Assembly (NCBI RefSeq): GCF_900496965.1
Contig: NZ_UFQB01000003.1
Span: 186,001 to 250,000, forward strand
Direction: 5' to 3'
DNA from: Achromobacter agilis
GTDB lineage: Bacteria; Pseudomonadota; Gammaproteobacteria; Burkholderiales; Burkholderiaceae_B
Length of the DNA: 64,000 nt
Under the pieces are notes generated by a model. That model was not told the origin of the DNA. It was given only the letters and a program-made list of their open reading frames with translations, and ran no database searches. A program made the position numbers and the translations under genes. How positions within the stretch are numbered: the first letter of the stretch is position 1; the number at the start of each line of letters is the position of its first letter. Shown piece by piece: positions 42,353 through 54,229 of the stretch.

Positions 42353-43666
42353 TTAGTGCGAGGAATCCAGCGCGCGGCCGTGGCCTTCCTGGCCGATCTG
42401 CTCGTGAAGCTCGGGGTTGGCCTGCAGGTTGCGCTTGCTCCAGCGCATGAAGACCACCATCAGCACGGCGACCACGGTGCCGAAGATCACGATGATCACG
42501 TTGATCGGCAATTGCAACCACAGCAGCAGCGTGTACATGGCCACCATCAGCAGGATGTTGAGCTGCTCGTTGAAGTTCTGCACGGCGATGGAGTGGCCGG
42601 CCGACAGCAGGACGTGGCCGCGGTGCTGCAGCAGGGCGTTCATCGGAACCACGAAGAAGCCGGCCAGGCCGCCCGTGATCAGCAGCAGCAGGTAGACGCT
42701 CCAGGGCGAATAGACCAGCGGCATCAGCAGGACGACGAGGCCCATGGCCGCGCCGACGGGCAGCACGGAGAGCGCGCGGCGCAGCGGGATGCGGCCCGCC
42801 AGGATCGAGCCGACCACCGTGCCCAGGGCGGCCACGCCCATCAGCATCGAGGCCTTGTCCAGCTGGTATCCCAGATGGCTGCGGCCCCATTCGATGACGA
42901 TCAGCTGCAGCGTGGCGCCCGCGCCCCAGAAGAGGGTCGTGACGGCCAGCGAGATCTGGCCCAGCTTGTCTTTCCAGAGCACCCGGACGTAGCCCCAGAA
43001 GGTGCGGACGAGACGGACCGGGTTCTTCTGCTGCGGCGGATAGCGCACGTGGGTGTGCGGAATCAGCAGGTTGCACAGCGCCGCCAGCAGGTAGACGAAT
43101 GCGATCACCAGGATCGCGGCCTCGGCCGGGGTGTGGACCAGCTTGCCGATGAACGAGTGGCTGAGCAGGGCGGCGGAAACGGAGGACGAAATGAGCAGGC
43201 CGCCCAGCACCGTGCCCAGGATGATGGAGAAGACCGTCAGGCCTTCGATCCAGCTGTTGCCCTTGACCAGCATGGCGGGCGGCAGCATTTCGGTCACGAT
43301 GCCGTATTTGGCCGGCGAATAGGCCGCGGCGCCGATGCCCACGATGCCGTAGGCCATGCAGACGAGATAGGTTTGGTACTGAGAGGGGACGCCGATGTTG
43401 GCGTAGGAGAACATCAGCATGCAGCCGGCCACTTTCAGCGCGTTGGTCGAGAACATCACGCGCCCCTTGGGGAAGGAGTCCGCCAATGCGCCGACAAAGG
43501 CCGCGAGGACGACATAAGCCAGCGCGAAGGACCACTTCATCATGGGGGCCAACCAGTCGGGGCCGTGCAGTTCCTGTATCAGGGCGATGGCTGCGATGAA
43601 CAGCGCATTGTCCGCCAATGACGAGAAGGCCTGCGCGGCCATGACCAGATAGAAACCACGTTTCAA
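42353..43666 (-). CDS. lplT: Lysophospholipid transporter LplT
   Basis: 437-residue MFS flippase that moves lysophospholipids inward for re-acylation. Recognised by MAAQAFSSLADNALFIAAIALIQ, MFSTNALKVAGCMLM, YSPAKYGIVTEMLPP and NSWIEGLTVFSIILGTVLGG, conserved in LplT, with 12 hydrophobic segments. The start is TTG 43666 (product MKRGFYLV), preceded by GGGGA. In E. coli lplT is joined to aas, the acyltransferase; no aas is next to it here. It ends at the shared terminator. Confidence 0.9.
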   Translation of the reverse strand: MKRGFYLVMAAQAFSSLADNALFIAAIALIQELHGPDWLAPMMKWSFALAYVVLAAFVGALADSFPKGRVMFSTNALKVAGCMLMFSYANIGVPSQYQTYLVCMAYGIVGIGAAAYSPAKYGIVTEMLPPAMLVKGNSWIEGLTVFSIILGTVLGGLLISSSVSAALLSHSFIGKLVHTPAEAAILVIAFVYLLAALCNLLIPHTHVRYPPQQKNPVRLVRTFWGYVRVLWKDKLGQISLAVTTLFWGAGATLQLIVIEWGRSHLGYQLDKASMLMGVAALGTVVGSILAGRIPLRRALSVLPVGAAMGLVVLLMPLVYSPWSVYLLLLITGGLAGFFVVPMNALLQHRGHVLLSAGHSIAVQNFNEQLNILLMVAMYTLLLWLQLPINVIIVIFGTVVAVLMVVFMRWSKRNLQANPELHEQIGQEGHGRALDSSH

Positions 43667-43794
43667 GAATGTCCCCGTTCTTCGGCCTGAGCCCGGTCAG
43701 TCCGCGTGAAAATTTATGTGCCGTGCCAAAAAGTGTCAGGGAGTATAGCCGGAGCCCAAACGGCGGCCATTGAGCGTTTGCCCGTGGGTTGCGC

Positions 43795-43866
43795 ATTGCC
43801 GGCTTCGGCAATGGACCGCCTGCGGTATCATACGTGGCATATGAGAGCCGGCCCTCTATGGGCCGG
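43795..43866 (+). other. Two stem-loops in the smc upstream region
   Basis: ATTGCCG-GCTT-CGGCAAT (43795-43812) and CCGGCCC-TCTAT-GGGCCGG (43848-43866, then TTT) flank a TATCAT hexamer (43826-43831) that may be a -10 box. The lplT-smc gap (43667-43930) holds no gene. The second stem would lie in the smc 5' leader. Confidence 0.5.
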
Positions 43867-43930
43867 TTTGCAATCTGCGCGGCAGGTCCGTTAACGCCTT
43901 TCGTTCAACCCACCCCGTCGTCATCGTACT

Positions 43931-46900
43931 GTGCGTCTTACTCAGCTCAAACTAGCCGGCTTCAAGTCCTTCGTCGATCCCACCGTGATTCCCGTGCCCA
44001 GCCAACTGGTGGGCGTGGTGGGTCCCAATGGCTGCGGGAAGTCGAACATCATCGACGCCGTGCGCTGGGTGCTGGGCGAGGCAAAGGCCTCGGAACTGCG
44101 CGGCGAGTCCATGCAGGACGTCATTTTCAACGGCTCCGGCAATCGCAAGCCGGCCGCCCGCGCGTCGGTCGAAATGGTGTTCGACAACAGCGAGGGGCGC
44201 GCCGCCGGCCAATGGAGCAGCTACGCGGAAATCGCCGTGCGCCGGGTGCTGACCCGCGACGGCACCAGCAGCTACTTCGTCAACAACCAGCAGGTCCGCC
44301 GCCGCGACATCCACGACATCTTCCTGGGCACCGGCCTGGGCGCCCGGGGCTACGCCATCATCGGGCAGGGGATGATCAACCGCCTGATCGAGGCGCGCCC
44401 GGAAGAACTCCGGGTATTCCTCGAGGAAGCGGCCGGGGTGTCGCGCTATAAGGAACGGCGCCGGGAAACCGAGAACCGCCTGTCCGACACGCGCGAGAAC
44501 CTGACCCGCGTCGAAGACATCCTGCGCGAACTGAATAATCAGCTGGAAAAACTGGAAGCGCAGGCCGAAGTGGCTACGCGCTACCGCGAGCTCCAGGCCG
44601 ATGGCGAAAAGAAGCAACATGCGCTGTGGTTCCTGAAGGAAACCGGGGCGCGCGAGGAGCGCGCCAAGAAGGCCCAGGAAATGGCGCAGGCCCAGAACGA
44701 GCTGGAAGCCGCCATCGCCGGCCTCCGCGCGGGCGAAGCGGCGCTGGAGTCCCGGCGCCAGGCCCACTACGCGGCTAGCGACGCCGCCCATACCGCCCAG
44801 GGCGCGCTGTACGAAGCCAATGCCCAGGTGAGCCGCCTGGAAGCCGAGATCCGGCACGTCGTCGATTCCCGCAACCGCCTGCAGGCGCGCCGCGAGCAGT
44901 TGCAGCAGCAGATCGGGGAATGGACCGCCCAGCGCGAGCACTGCACCGAGCAGATCGCCCAGGCCGAGGATGACCTGGCGACCGGCGCCGCCCGTACCGA
45001 AGAGGCGCGCGCCAAGGCGGAAGACGCCCAGGCCTCCCTGCCCGCGGTGGAGCAGCGCGTGCGCGAGGCCGCCTCCGGGCGCGACGAGATGCGCGCCGCG
45101 CTGGCCCGCGTCGAACAGAACCTGGCCCTGGTCGCCCAGACGCAGCGCGACGCGGACCGCCAGATGCAGGCCCTGGAGCAGCGCCGCGAGCGCCTGCAGC
45201 AGGAACTGCGCGAATTGCACAGCCCCGATCCGGTCCGCCTCGAGCAACTGGCCGGCGACCGGGTGGCCGGCGAAGACCAGCTCGAGGAAGCCCAGGAAGA
45301 ACTGGCCACCCTGGAAGGCCGCGTGCCCGAAGCGGACGCCGAGCGCAGCAGCGCCCAGGCCGCCGCCCAGACCGACGCGCAGAACCTCGCGCGCCTGGAA
45401 GCCCGCCTGTCCGCGCTGGTCAAATTGCAAGAAGACGTGCAGAAGCAGGGGGCGCTGGAGCCCTGGCTTGCCAAGCATGAACTGACGGGGCTGACCCGCC
45501 TGTGGCAGAAGCTGCATGTCGAGCCCGGCTGGGAAACCGCCCTGGAAGCCGCCATGCGTGAACGCATGGCCTCCATGGAAGTCCGCAGCCTGGATTGGGC
45601 CCGCGCCTTCGCCGAGGACGCGCCGCCGGCCCGCCTGGCGTTCTATCAATTGCCGGTTGCCGCGCCCACGCCGCCGGCCCCGGCCGGGCTGACCCCGCTG
45701 GCCAGCCTGCTGCGCATCACGGATCCCGACCTGCGCACGCTGCTCAACGAGTGGCTGGACGGCGTCTATACGGCCACGGATCTGACCCAGGCCCTGTCCA
45801 TGCGCGCCAGCCTGCCCGCCGGCAGCGCGTGCGTGGTCAAGGCCGGGCATCTGGTGGACGCGCACAGCGTGCGCTTCTACGCGCCGGACTCCGAGCAGGC
45901 CGGCCTGCTGGCCCGCCAGCAGGAAATCGAAAACCTCCAGCGCGAAATCAAGGCCCAGCAGCTGATCGCCGATCAGGCGCGCGCCGCCGTGGCCCGCGCC
46001 GAGGCCGCCTGGCAGCAAGTGTCCCAGGCCATCGCGCCGGCCCGCCAGCGCGTGGCCGAAGTCACGCGCCGGGTGCATGACATCCAGCTGGAACATTCGC
46101 GCCTGCAGCAGCAGGCCGAACAGTCGGGCGAGCGCGCCTCGCGCCTGCGGCAGGACCTGGAAGAAATCAAGGTCCAGGAAGAAGACCTGCGCGCCACCCG
46201 CGAAGAGGCCGAGGCCCGCTTCGAGACGCTGGACGAAGAACTGGCCGAACACCAATCCCGTTTCGCCGACGCCGAGATCGACGGCGAAACCCTGGCCGCC
46301 CAGGCCGAAACCGCTCGTGCCGGGCTGCGCGAACTGGAGCGCGCCGCTCAGGAAGCCGAATTCGCCGAGCGCAGCATCCAGGTCCGGATCACGGATCTGC
46401 AGCGCAACCAGCAATTGGCCGCCGACCAGAGCCAGCGCGCCAGCGTCGAACTGGAGCAGTTGCAGGAAGACCTCGTCGAACTGGACGCCTCGGCTTCCCA
46501 GGCCGGCCTGCAGGACGCCCTGGAAGTGCGCGCGGAGCGCGAGGAAGCCCTGTCGCGCGCGCGCCAGGAAATGGACAACCTGGCGGCCCTGCTGCGCGGC
46601 GCCGACGAAGACCGCCTGCAGCAAGAGCAAACGCTGGAACCGCGGCGCGCCCGCATCATGGAATTGCAGCTGCAAGAGCAGGCCGCCCGTCTGGCCGAAG
46701 AGCAGTTCACGGAACAGCTGAATGCGCGCGAGGTCGACCGCGAGGCCCTGGCCCAGGAACTGGCCAACCAGTCCGACGAATGGCGCCGCGCCAGCTGGCT
46801 GCAGTCGGAAGTAGGCCGCATTTCGCGCCAGATCGAGTCCCTGGGCTCGGTCAACCTGGCCGCGCTGGACGAACTGAACACCTCGCGCGAGCGCAAGGGC

Positions 46901-47464
46901 TTCCTGGATGCGCAGCACCAGGACCTGATGACCGCCATCGAGACCCTCGAAGACGCCATCCGCAAGATCGACCGCGAAACGCGCGAACTGCTCCAGGAAA
47001 CCTTCAACGTGGTGAACGGCCACTTTGGCGAGCTCTTCCCCAAGCTGTTCGGCGGCGGCGAGGCCAGGCTGAGCATGACGGGCGAGGAAATCCTCGACGC
47101 CGGCGTGCAGGTCATGGCCCAGCCTCCCGGCAAGCGCAACAGCACCATCCACCTGCTGTCGGGTGGTGAAAAGGCGCTGACCGCGACCGCGCTGGTGTTT
47201 GCGCTGTTCAAGCTCAACCCCGCCCCGTTCTGCTTGCTGGACGAGGTGGACGCGCCGCTGGACGACGCCAACACGGAACGCTACGCCAATCTGGTCGCCA
47301 ACATGAGCGAGCAGACCCAGTTCCTGTTCATCTCGCATAACAAGATCGCGATGCAGATGGCCAAGCAATTGATCGGTGTAACCATGCAAGAGCAAGGGGT
47401 TTCGCGTATCGTTGCGGTAGACATAGATTCGGCCGTGCAGATGATGGCCTCCGAAGCGGCATAA
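43931..47464 (+). CDS. smc: Chromosome condensation protein Smc
   Basis: 1177-residue SMC ATPase that organises and separates chromosomes. N-terminal head with Walker A GPNGCGKSN (residues 31-39) in the SMC context KLAGFKSFVDPT; long coiled coil (about 170-500); hinge (about 510-650); return coil; and C-terminal head with the signature LLSGGEKALTATALVFALF (about 1074) and Walker B FCLLDEVDAPLDD. The start is GTG 43931, the only one giving the exact family N-terminus MRLTQLKLAGFKSF, with no Shine-Dalgarno visible. It is followed by zipA and ligA; its partners ScpA and ScpB are not in the window. Confidence 0.96.
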   Translation: MRLTQLKLAGFKSFVDPTVIPVPSQLVGVVGPNGCGKSNIIDAVRWVLGEAKASELRGESMQDVIFNGSGNRKPAARASVEMVFDNSEGRAAGQWSSYAEIAVRRVLTRDGTSSYFVNNQQVRRRDIHDIFLGTGLGARGYAIIGQGMINRLIEARPEELRVFLEEAAGVSRYKERRRETENRLSDTRENLTRVEDILRELNNQLEKLEAQAEVATRYRELQADGEKKQHALWFLKETGAREERAKKAQEMAQAQNELEAAIAGLRAGEAALESRRQAHYAASDAAHTAQGALYEANAQVSRLEAEIRHVVDSRNRLQARREQLQQQIGEWTAQREHCTEQIAQAEDDLATGAARTEEARAKAEDAQASLPAVEQRVREAASGRDEMRAALARVEQNLALVAQTQRDADRQMQALEQRRERLQQELRELHSPDPVRLEQLAGDRVAGEDQLEEAQEELATLEGRVPEADAERSSAQAAAQTDAQNLARLEARLSALVKLQEDVQKQGALEPWLAKHELTGLTRLWQKLHVEPGWETALEAAMRERMASMEVRSLDWARAFAEDAPPARLAFYQLPVAAPTPPAPAGLTPLASLLRITDPDLRTLLNEWLDGVYTATDLTQALSMRASLPAGSACVVKAGHLVDAHSVRFYAPDSEQAGLLARQQEIENLQREIKAQQLIADQARAAVARAEAAWQQVSQAIAPARQRVAEVTRRVHDIQLEHSRLQQQAEQSGERASRLRQDLEEIKVQEEDLRATREEAEARFETLDEELAEHQSRFADAEIDGETLAAQAETARAGLRELERAAQEAEFAERSIQVRITDLQRNQQLAADQSQRASVELEQLQEDLVELDASASQAGLQDALEVRAEREEALSRARQEMDNLAALLRGADEDRLQQEQTLEPRRARIMELQLQEQAARLAEEQFTEQLNAREVDREALAQELANQSDEWRRASWLQSEVGRISRQIESLGSVNLAALDELNTSRERKGFLDAQHQDLMTAIETLEDAIRKIDRETRELLQETFNVVNGHFGELFPKLFGGGEARLSMTGEEILDAGVQVMAQPPGKRNSTIHLLSGGEKALTATALVFALFKLNPAPFCLLDEVDAPLDDANTERYANLVANMSEQTQFLFISHNKIAMQMAKQLIGVTMQEQGVSRIVAVDIDSAVQMMASEAA

Positions 47465-47510
47465 ACCAATATTCAGAAGGGCGCCGGGCGTTTCGGCGCG
47501 GGATTGATAC

Positions 47511-50697
<3,187 letters not shown>

Positions 50698-50730
50698 GGC
50701 CTGCTCCCAGACATTATTCTTTCTCCAAAC

Positions 50731-50761
50731 AAAAACTGCCCGCGAAAAGCGGGCAGTTTTT
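50731..50761. terminator. Bidirectional terminator between ligA and par27
   Basis: AAAAACTGCCCGC-GAAAA-GCGGGCAGTTTTT, a 13-bp perfect stem with A and T flanks, between convergent genes. Confidence 0.96.
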
Positions 50762-50778
50762 GTTTGAGCGGGCCAGGG

Positions 50779-51555
50779 TTACTGGATCTTGGCCTTTTCG
50801 CGCAGTTCCTTCTGGTAGTCGGCCAGGGTTTGCTGGCGCAGCATTTCTTCCAGCTGCGTGCGCACCTGGTCGAGCGGCGGGAATTCCACCGGGCGGGTGT
50901 CGTCGACCATGATGATGTGCCAGCCGAACTGGGTTTGCACCGGCTTGTCGACCAGTTCGCCCTTCTTCAGTTGCGTCACGGCTTGCGCGAACGGCTGGAC
51001 GTAGTTGGTGGGGGGAGCCCAACCCAGGTCGCCACCCTTTTCGGCGCTGCCGGGGTCCTTCGAGTTCTTCTTGGCCAGGTCGTTGAACTTGCTCTTGTTG
51101 CTCTTGATCTGGGCCAGCAGGTCATTGGCCGTCTTCTCGTCTTCGACGAGGATGTGACGGACCTTGTATTCCATCTTGCCGGCCTGTTCCTTCTTGATCT
51201 TTTCGTATTCCGCCGTGACCTTGGCGTCCGACACCGGGTGCTTGGCCAGGTAGTCGGCCATCAGGGCGCGGACCAGGATGCCCTGGCGGGCCAGTTCGAT
51301 TTCGGTCTGGACGTCGGCCTGCTTGGCGATGCCGCTGGATTCGGCGGCCTGCACGAAGATCTGGCGGTTGATCATTTCCTGCTTGACCTGTTCGCGCAGT
51401 TGCGGCGAATCGGTCGCGCCCTGGCTGACCAGCAGCTTGACGAATTGATCCAGGCTCTTTTGCGGAATGGCCTTGCCGTTGACCGTGGCAACGTTCTGGG
51501 CGAAAGCCGGCACGGCGATGACGCAGGCCGCAGCCAGCATGACGATGCGTTTCAT
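50779..51555 (-). CDS. Periplasmic parvulin-type peptidyl-prolyl isomerase, Par27-like
   Basis: 258-residue secreted folding factor. Signal peptide MKRIVMLAAACVIAVPAFA, cleaved before Gln20. A SurA/PrsA-like helical chaperone domain surrounds a parvulin domain (about residues 131-222): KVRHILVEDEKTANDLL, FNDLAKKNSKDPGSAEKGGDLGW, and FGWHIIMVDD. It resembles Bordetella Par27, which combines isomerase and chaperone activity in the periplasm. AAGGA precedes the ATG. Last gene of the group msrB-yciB-bolA-par27, only 17 bp after bolA. Confidence 0.88.
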   Translation of the reverse strand: MKRIVMLAAACVIAVPAFAQNVATVNGKAIPQKSLDQFVKLLVSQGATDSPQLREQVKQEMINRQIFVQAAESSGIAKQADVQTEIELARQGILVRALMADYLAKHPVSDAKVTAEYEKIKKEQAGKMEYKVRHILVEDEKTANDLLAQIKSNKSKFNDLAKKNSKDPGSAEKGGDLGWAPPTNYVQPFAQAVTQLKKGELVDKPVQTQFGWHIIMVDDTRPVEFPPLDQVRTQLEEMLRQQTLADYQKELREKAKIQ

Positions 51556-51572
51556 GAATATCCTTTTACTTT

Positions 51573-51842
51573 CTATTTGGGAGCCTGGGCATCAAGCGCA
51601 AGCGCATGAATCGGATAAGGGATCAAATCTTGCAAATGATGATACACCAGCCTATGCCGCGCGACGGGGGAGAGCCCCGCAAAGCAAGACGCAACGATGA
51701 CCACGCGATAGTGGCCGGCGCCGTTTTTACTGCCTTCGTGCCCGGCGTGCAAATGTGAGTCATCCAGGATGTCCAGGCTGGCGGGTTCCAGGACGGCGAG
51801 CCGTTCCCGGATCAGGGCGATGCGGTCGGTGGTGTCTGACAT
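51573..51842 (-). CDS. bolA: BolA-family protein
   Basis: 89-residue BolA-like protein, which with monothiol glutaredoxins handles iron-sulfur clusters and affects stress morphology. The family motif is DDSHLHAGHEGSKNGAGHYRVVIVASCF with conserved His residues, then SPVARHRLVYHHLQDLI, the helix-turn-helix-like end. No Shine-Dalgarno is seen and a CATACT box lies 7 nt before the ATG. Upstream is a hairpin that probably terminates yciB. Confidence 0.9.
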   Translation of the reverse strand: MSDTTDRIALIRERLAVLEPASLDILDDSHLHAGHEGSKNGAGHYRVVIVASCFAGLSPVARHRLVYHHLQDLIPYPIHALALDAQAPK

Positions 51843-51849
51843 GGTGGCG

Positions 51850-51855
51850 AGTATG
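51850..51855 (-). promoter_or_regulatory. -10-like CATACT before bolA
   Basis: Reading leftward, CATACT ends 7 nt before the bolA ATG with no ribosome binding site, suggesting a leaderless transcript made separately from yciB. Confidence 0.3.
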
Positions 51856-51861
51856 AAAATT

Positions 51862-51880
51862 CCGGCGTCTGGGACGCCGG
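51862..51880 (-). terminator. Hairpin between yciB and bolA, likely terminator
   Basis: CCGGCGTC-TGG-GACGCCGG is a perfect 8-bp stem 20 bp after the yciB stop, followed in the transcribed direction by AATTTT. Likely a moderate intrinsic terminator. Confidence 0.55.
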
Positions 51881-51900
51881 ACAGGGGAGGGCGGAGCGGT

Positions 51901-52482
51901 TCAGGGCTTGCCGGGCGGGGTGTCGGGGCCGGAGGGCGTTTGCTCTTCGGTCTGGATGTGCTTGCCTAGCCACACCGACTGCCCGATCACGAAGACGACC
52001 ATCAGGCCCATCAGGCCGAAGGCCTTGAAGCTGACCCATTGCGACTCGGTAAAGTGGCCGGAAAACGCCACGTAGAGGTTGAGCGCGCCGGCGATCAGGA
52101 AGAATGCGGCCCAGACGAGGTTCAGGCGTTCCCAGGCGGCATCCGGCAACTGGATCTGCTTTTCCATCAGGCGGCGGATCAGGTTGCGGCCGAACAGCAG
52201 GCGCGCGAAAACCAGCGAGCCGCCGAACAGCCAGTACAGCACCGTGGGCTTCCATTTGATGAAGACGTCGCTGTGCAGCCAGATGGTGGCGCCGCCAAAC
52301 ACCAGGATGACCGTGAGGTTGATCCAGTGCATGGCCTCGGTGGCGCGCCCGGTGGCCTTCAGCCAGATGATCTGCGCGACGGCCGCGGCCATGGCGACGC
52401 CCGTGGCGATGAAAATGTCCGTGTACCGATAGGCGATGAAGAAAAGGAACAGCGGAAACAGGTCGAACAGGAACTTCTTCAT
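51901..52482 (-). CDS. yciB: Inner-membrane septation protein YciB
   Basis: 193-residue membrane protein with five helices. MKKFLFDLFPLFLFFIAYR and the following IFIATGVAMAAAVAQI segment are characteristic, as are MHWINLTVILVFGGATIWLHSDVFIKWKPT and RLNLVWAAFFLIAGALNLYVAF. YciB (also called IspZ or septation protein A) affects septum formation and envelope integrity. Its ATG starts directly after the msrB stop codon, so the two are coupled. Confidence 0.92.
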   Translation of the reverse strand: MKKFLFDLFPLFLFFIAYRYTDIFIATGVAMAAAVAQIIWLKATGRATEAMHWINLTVILVFGGATIWLHSDVFIKWKPTVLYWLFGGSLVFARLLFGRNLIRRLMEKQIQLPDAAWERLNLVWAAFFLIAGALNLYVAFSGHFTESQWVSFKAFGLMGLMVVFVIGQSVWLGKHIQTEEQTPSGPDTPPGKP

Positions 52483-52881
52483 TCAGTCTTCTACGGGTTC
52501 AAACGTCATCGACAGGGAATTGATGCAGTAGCGCAGGCCGGTGGGCTCGGGGCCGTCGGGGAAGACGTGGCCCAGGTGCGAGTCGCAGACATTGCACAGC
52601 ACTTCGGTGCGGACCATGCCGTGGCTGGCATCCCGCTCTTCGCGCACCTTTTCCGGATCCAGCGGCTGGAAATAGCTGGGCCAGCCACAGCCGGCATCGA
52701 ACTTGGTGTCGGACGCGAACAGCGCCGTGCCACAGCCTACGCAGCGGTAGATTCCATGCGAGAACGTATTCCAGTAACGCCCGGTGAATGCGCGTTCGGT
52801 ACCCTTTTCACGGGTGACGACGTATTCTTCAGGGGAAAGCTGGGCACGCCATTCGGCGTCGGATTTTCGTACTTTGTCCAT
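52483..52881 (-). CDS. msrB: Methionine-R-sulfoxide reductase B
   Basis: 132-residue enzyme that repairs methionine R-sulfoxide in proteins. Zinc ligands Cys47, Cys50, Cys96, Cys99 (CVGC and CNVC), the substrate region GCGWPSYF with Cys65 as possible resolving residue, [11 protein letters not shown], and catalytic Cys119 in RYCINSLSM. The start is ATG 52881 ([20 protein letters not shown]); the longer open frame upstream is antisense to bioM. Cytoplasmic, no signal peptide. First gene of the msrB-yciB pair, divergent from bioM. Confidence 0.95.
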   Translation of the reverse strand: MDKVRKSDAEWRAQLSPEEYVVTREKGTERAFTGRYWNTFSHGIYRCVGCGTALFASDTKFDAGCGWPSYFQPLDPEKVREERDASHGMVRTEVLCNVCDSHLGHVFPDGPEPTGLRYCINSLSMTFEPVED

Positions 52882-52902
52882 ATGAGCTCTTGGAGTCCCG
52901 AT

Positions 52903-52925
52903 GCCCGAAATGGTTCGGGCATAAT
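52903..52925. promoter_or_regulatory. Dyad and -10-like box in the msrB/bioM divergent region
   Basis: GCCCGAA-ATGG-TTCGGGC (52903-52920) is a perfect 7-bp inverted repeat in the 52-bp gap. It abuts CATAAT (52920-52925) that ends 8 nt before the bioM ATG with no Shine-Dalgarno. The dyad could be an operator for either gene. It does not resemble the BioR sites I know. Confidence 0.45.
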
Positions 52926-52933
52926 CCCGCCCC

Positions 52934-53611
52934 ATGTTAATCGAGTTTGACCAGGCGGTTGTATCCACGCCCCAGGCGGAAGTGCTGCGCGGGGTGAGCG
53001 TGACGCTGGCCGAGCGCCGCGTCGGCATCGTCGGCCCCAACGGCGCCGGCAAGAGCACGCTGGCGCGCCTGGTCAACGGGCTGGTGCTGCCGTCCTTCGG
53101 CAGCGTGCGGGTGGGCGGGCTGGATACCCGGCAGGACCTGAAGGCGGTGCGCCGGCAGGTCGGATTCGTCTTCCAGAACCCCGAAAACCAGATCGTCTTC
53201 CCTATCGTGCGGGAAGACCTGGCGTTCGGCCTGAAACACCTGGCGCCGGACCGCCGGCAGCGCGAGACCCGCATCGAGGCCCAGTTGGGCAGCCTGGGGG
53301 TGGGGCACCTGGCCGACCGGACCAGCCATACCCTGTCGGGCGGTGAGCGCCAGTTGGTGGCGCTGGCGGCGGTGCTGGTCATGGAACCCGCGCTCATCGT
53401 GTTCGACGAACCCACCACCCAGCTCGACCTGCGTAACCGCAACCGGGTGCGCGACGCCATCGGCGGGCTGCCTCATGACGCCATCGTCGTCAGCCACGAC
53501 CTGGAACTGCTGGAAGATTTCGACCGGGTGCTGGTCGTGCGCGACGGCAATATCGCGGCGGACGATACCCCGGCCGCCGCCCTGCGCTGGTACCGGGAGC
53601 ATTGCGCATGA
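52934..53611 (+). CDS. bioM: Biotin ECF transporter ATP-binding protein
   Basis: 225-residue ABC ATPase of an energy-coupling factor transporter. Walker [10 protein letters not shown] (34-42), Q-loop VFQNPENQ, signature LSGGERQL and Walker [13 protein letters not shown], then the switch His in VVSHDLELL. The VFQNPENQI motif is typical of EcfA/CbiO proteins. It overlaps bioN by ATGA, and bioY follows, so the set is BioMNY for biotin uptake. No Shine-Dalgarno; a CATAAT box ends 8 nt upstream. Confidence 0.9.
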   Translation: MLIEFDQAVVSTPQAEVLRGVSVTLAERRVGIVGPNGAGKSTLARLVNGLVLPSFGSVRVGGLDTRQDLKAVRRQVGFVFQNPENQIVFPIVREDLAFGLKHLAPDRRQRETRIEAQLGSLGVGHLADRTSHTLSGGERQLVALAAVLVMEPALIVFDEPTTQLDLRNRNRVRDAIGGLPHDAIVVSHDLELLEDFDRVLVVRDGNIAADDTPAAALRWYREHCA

Positions 53612-54204
53612 TGGAGCCGCTGTATGTGCCGGGCGGCACGCCGCTGCACCGCTTGCCGGCTTGGCTGAAGCTGCTGACGCTGATGGCCGCGGGGGCGGGG
53701 CTCTTCCTGCTGCGCGACCCGCGCTGGCTGGCGCCGGCGTTCCTGGCCGCCTGCGTGCTGGTCTGGTCCACGGGCGTGGGCGCGGCCGCTGTCTGGCGGC
53801 AGTTGAAGGGGCTGGTCTGGGTACTGCTGGCCGTGGGCGGCTTCACCGCCTGGTTCCAGGGCGGGATGGCGGCGCTGGCCGTGTTGCTGCGCGTCGGGGC
53901 GCTCGTGGGCCTGGCGCTGGCCGTCACCCTGGCCACCCGCACATCCGACCTGATCGAGGTCTGCGAAAAGGCGCTGATGCCGTTGCAGCGCGCCGGGTTG
54001 GTCGACGCCGGTAAGGTCGCGCTGGCGCTGGCGCTGGCCCTGCGCTTCGTGCCCGAAATCTGGCGCAATTTCCAGGAAATCCGGGAGGCGCAGGCGGCCA
54101 GGGGGCTGGGCGCCAATCCCGTGGCGCTCATCGTGCCATTGATCGTGCTGACCCTGAAAAGGGCGCAGGAAGTCGCTGAAGCCATCGACGCGCGCAGCGC
54201 CTGA
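53608..54204 (+). CDS. bioN: Biotin ECF transporter transmembrane protein
   Basis: 198-residue EcfT subunit that couples the ATPase to the biotin-binding BioY. Several helices and the coupling motif EAQAARGLGANP with a second Ala-Arg pair in AIDARSA at the C-terminus, which EcfT uses to contact ATPases. Short compared with other EcfT, as is usual for BioN. Starts by ATGA overlap with bioM (ATG 53608; ATG 53611 is possible). Confidence 0.87.
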   Translation: MMEPLYVPGGTPLHRLPAWLKLLTLMAAGAGLFLLRDPRWLAPAFLAACVLVWSTGVGAAAVWRQLKGLVWVLLAVGGFTAWFQGGMAALAVLLRVGALVGLALAVTLATRTSDLIEVCEKALMPLQRAGLVDAGKVALALALALRFVPEIWRNFQEIREAQAARGLGANPVALIVPLIVLTLKRAQEVAEAIDARSA

Positions 54205-54229
54205 CTATCATCCACCAGGGGGAAAACCC

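Noticed and set aside
51830-51842. GGTGTCTGACATGG at the bolA start resembles the GGTGTCAGACACC repeat
   Set aside because: It encodes the first residues of BolA and matches only about 11 of 13 bases; probably coincidence.
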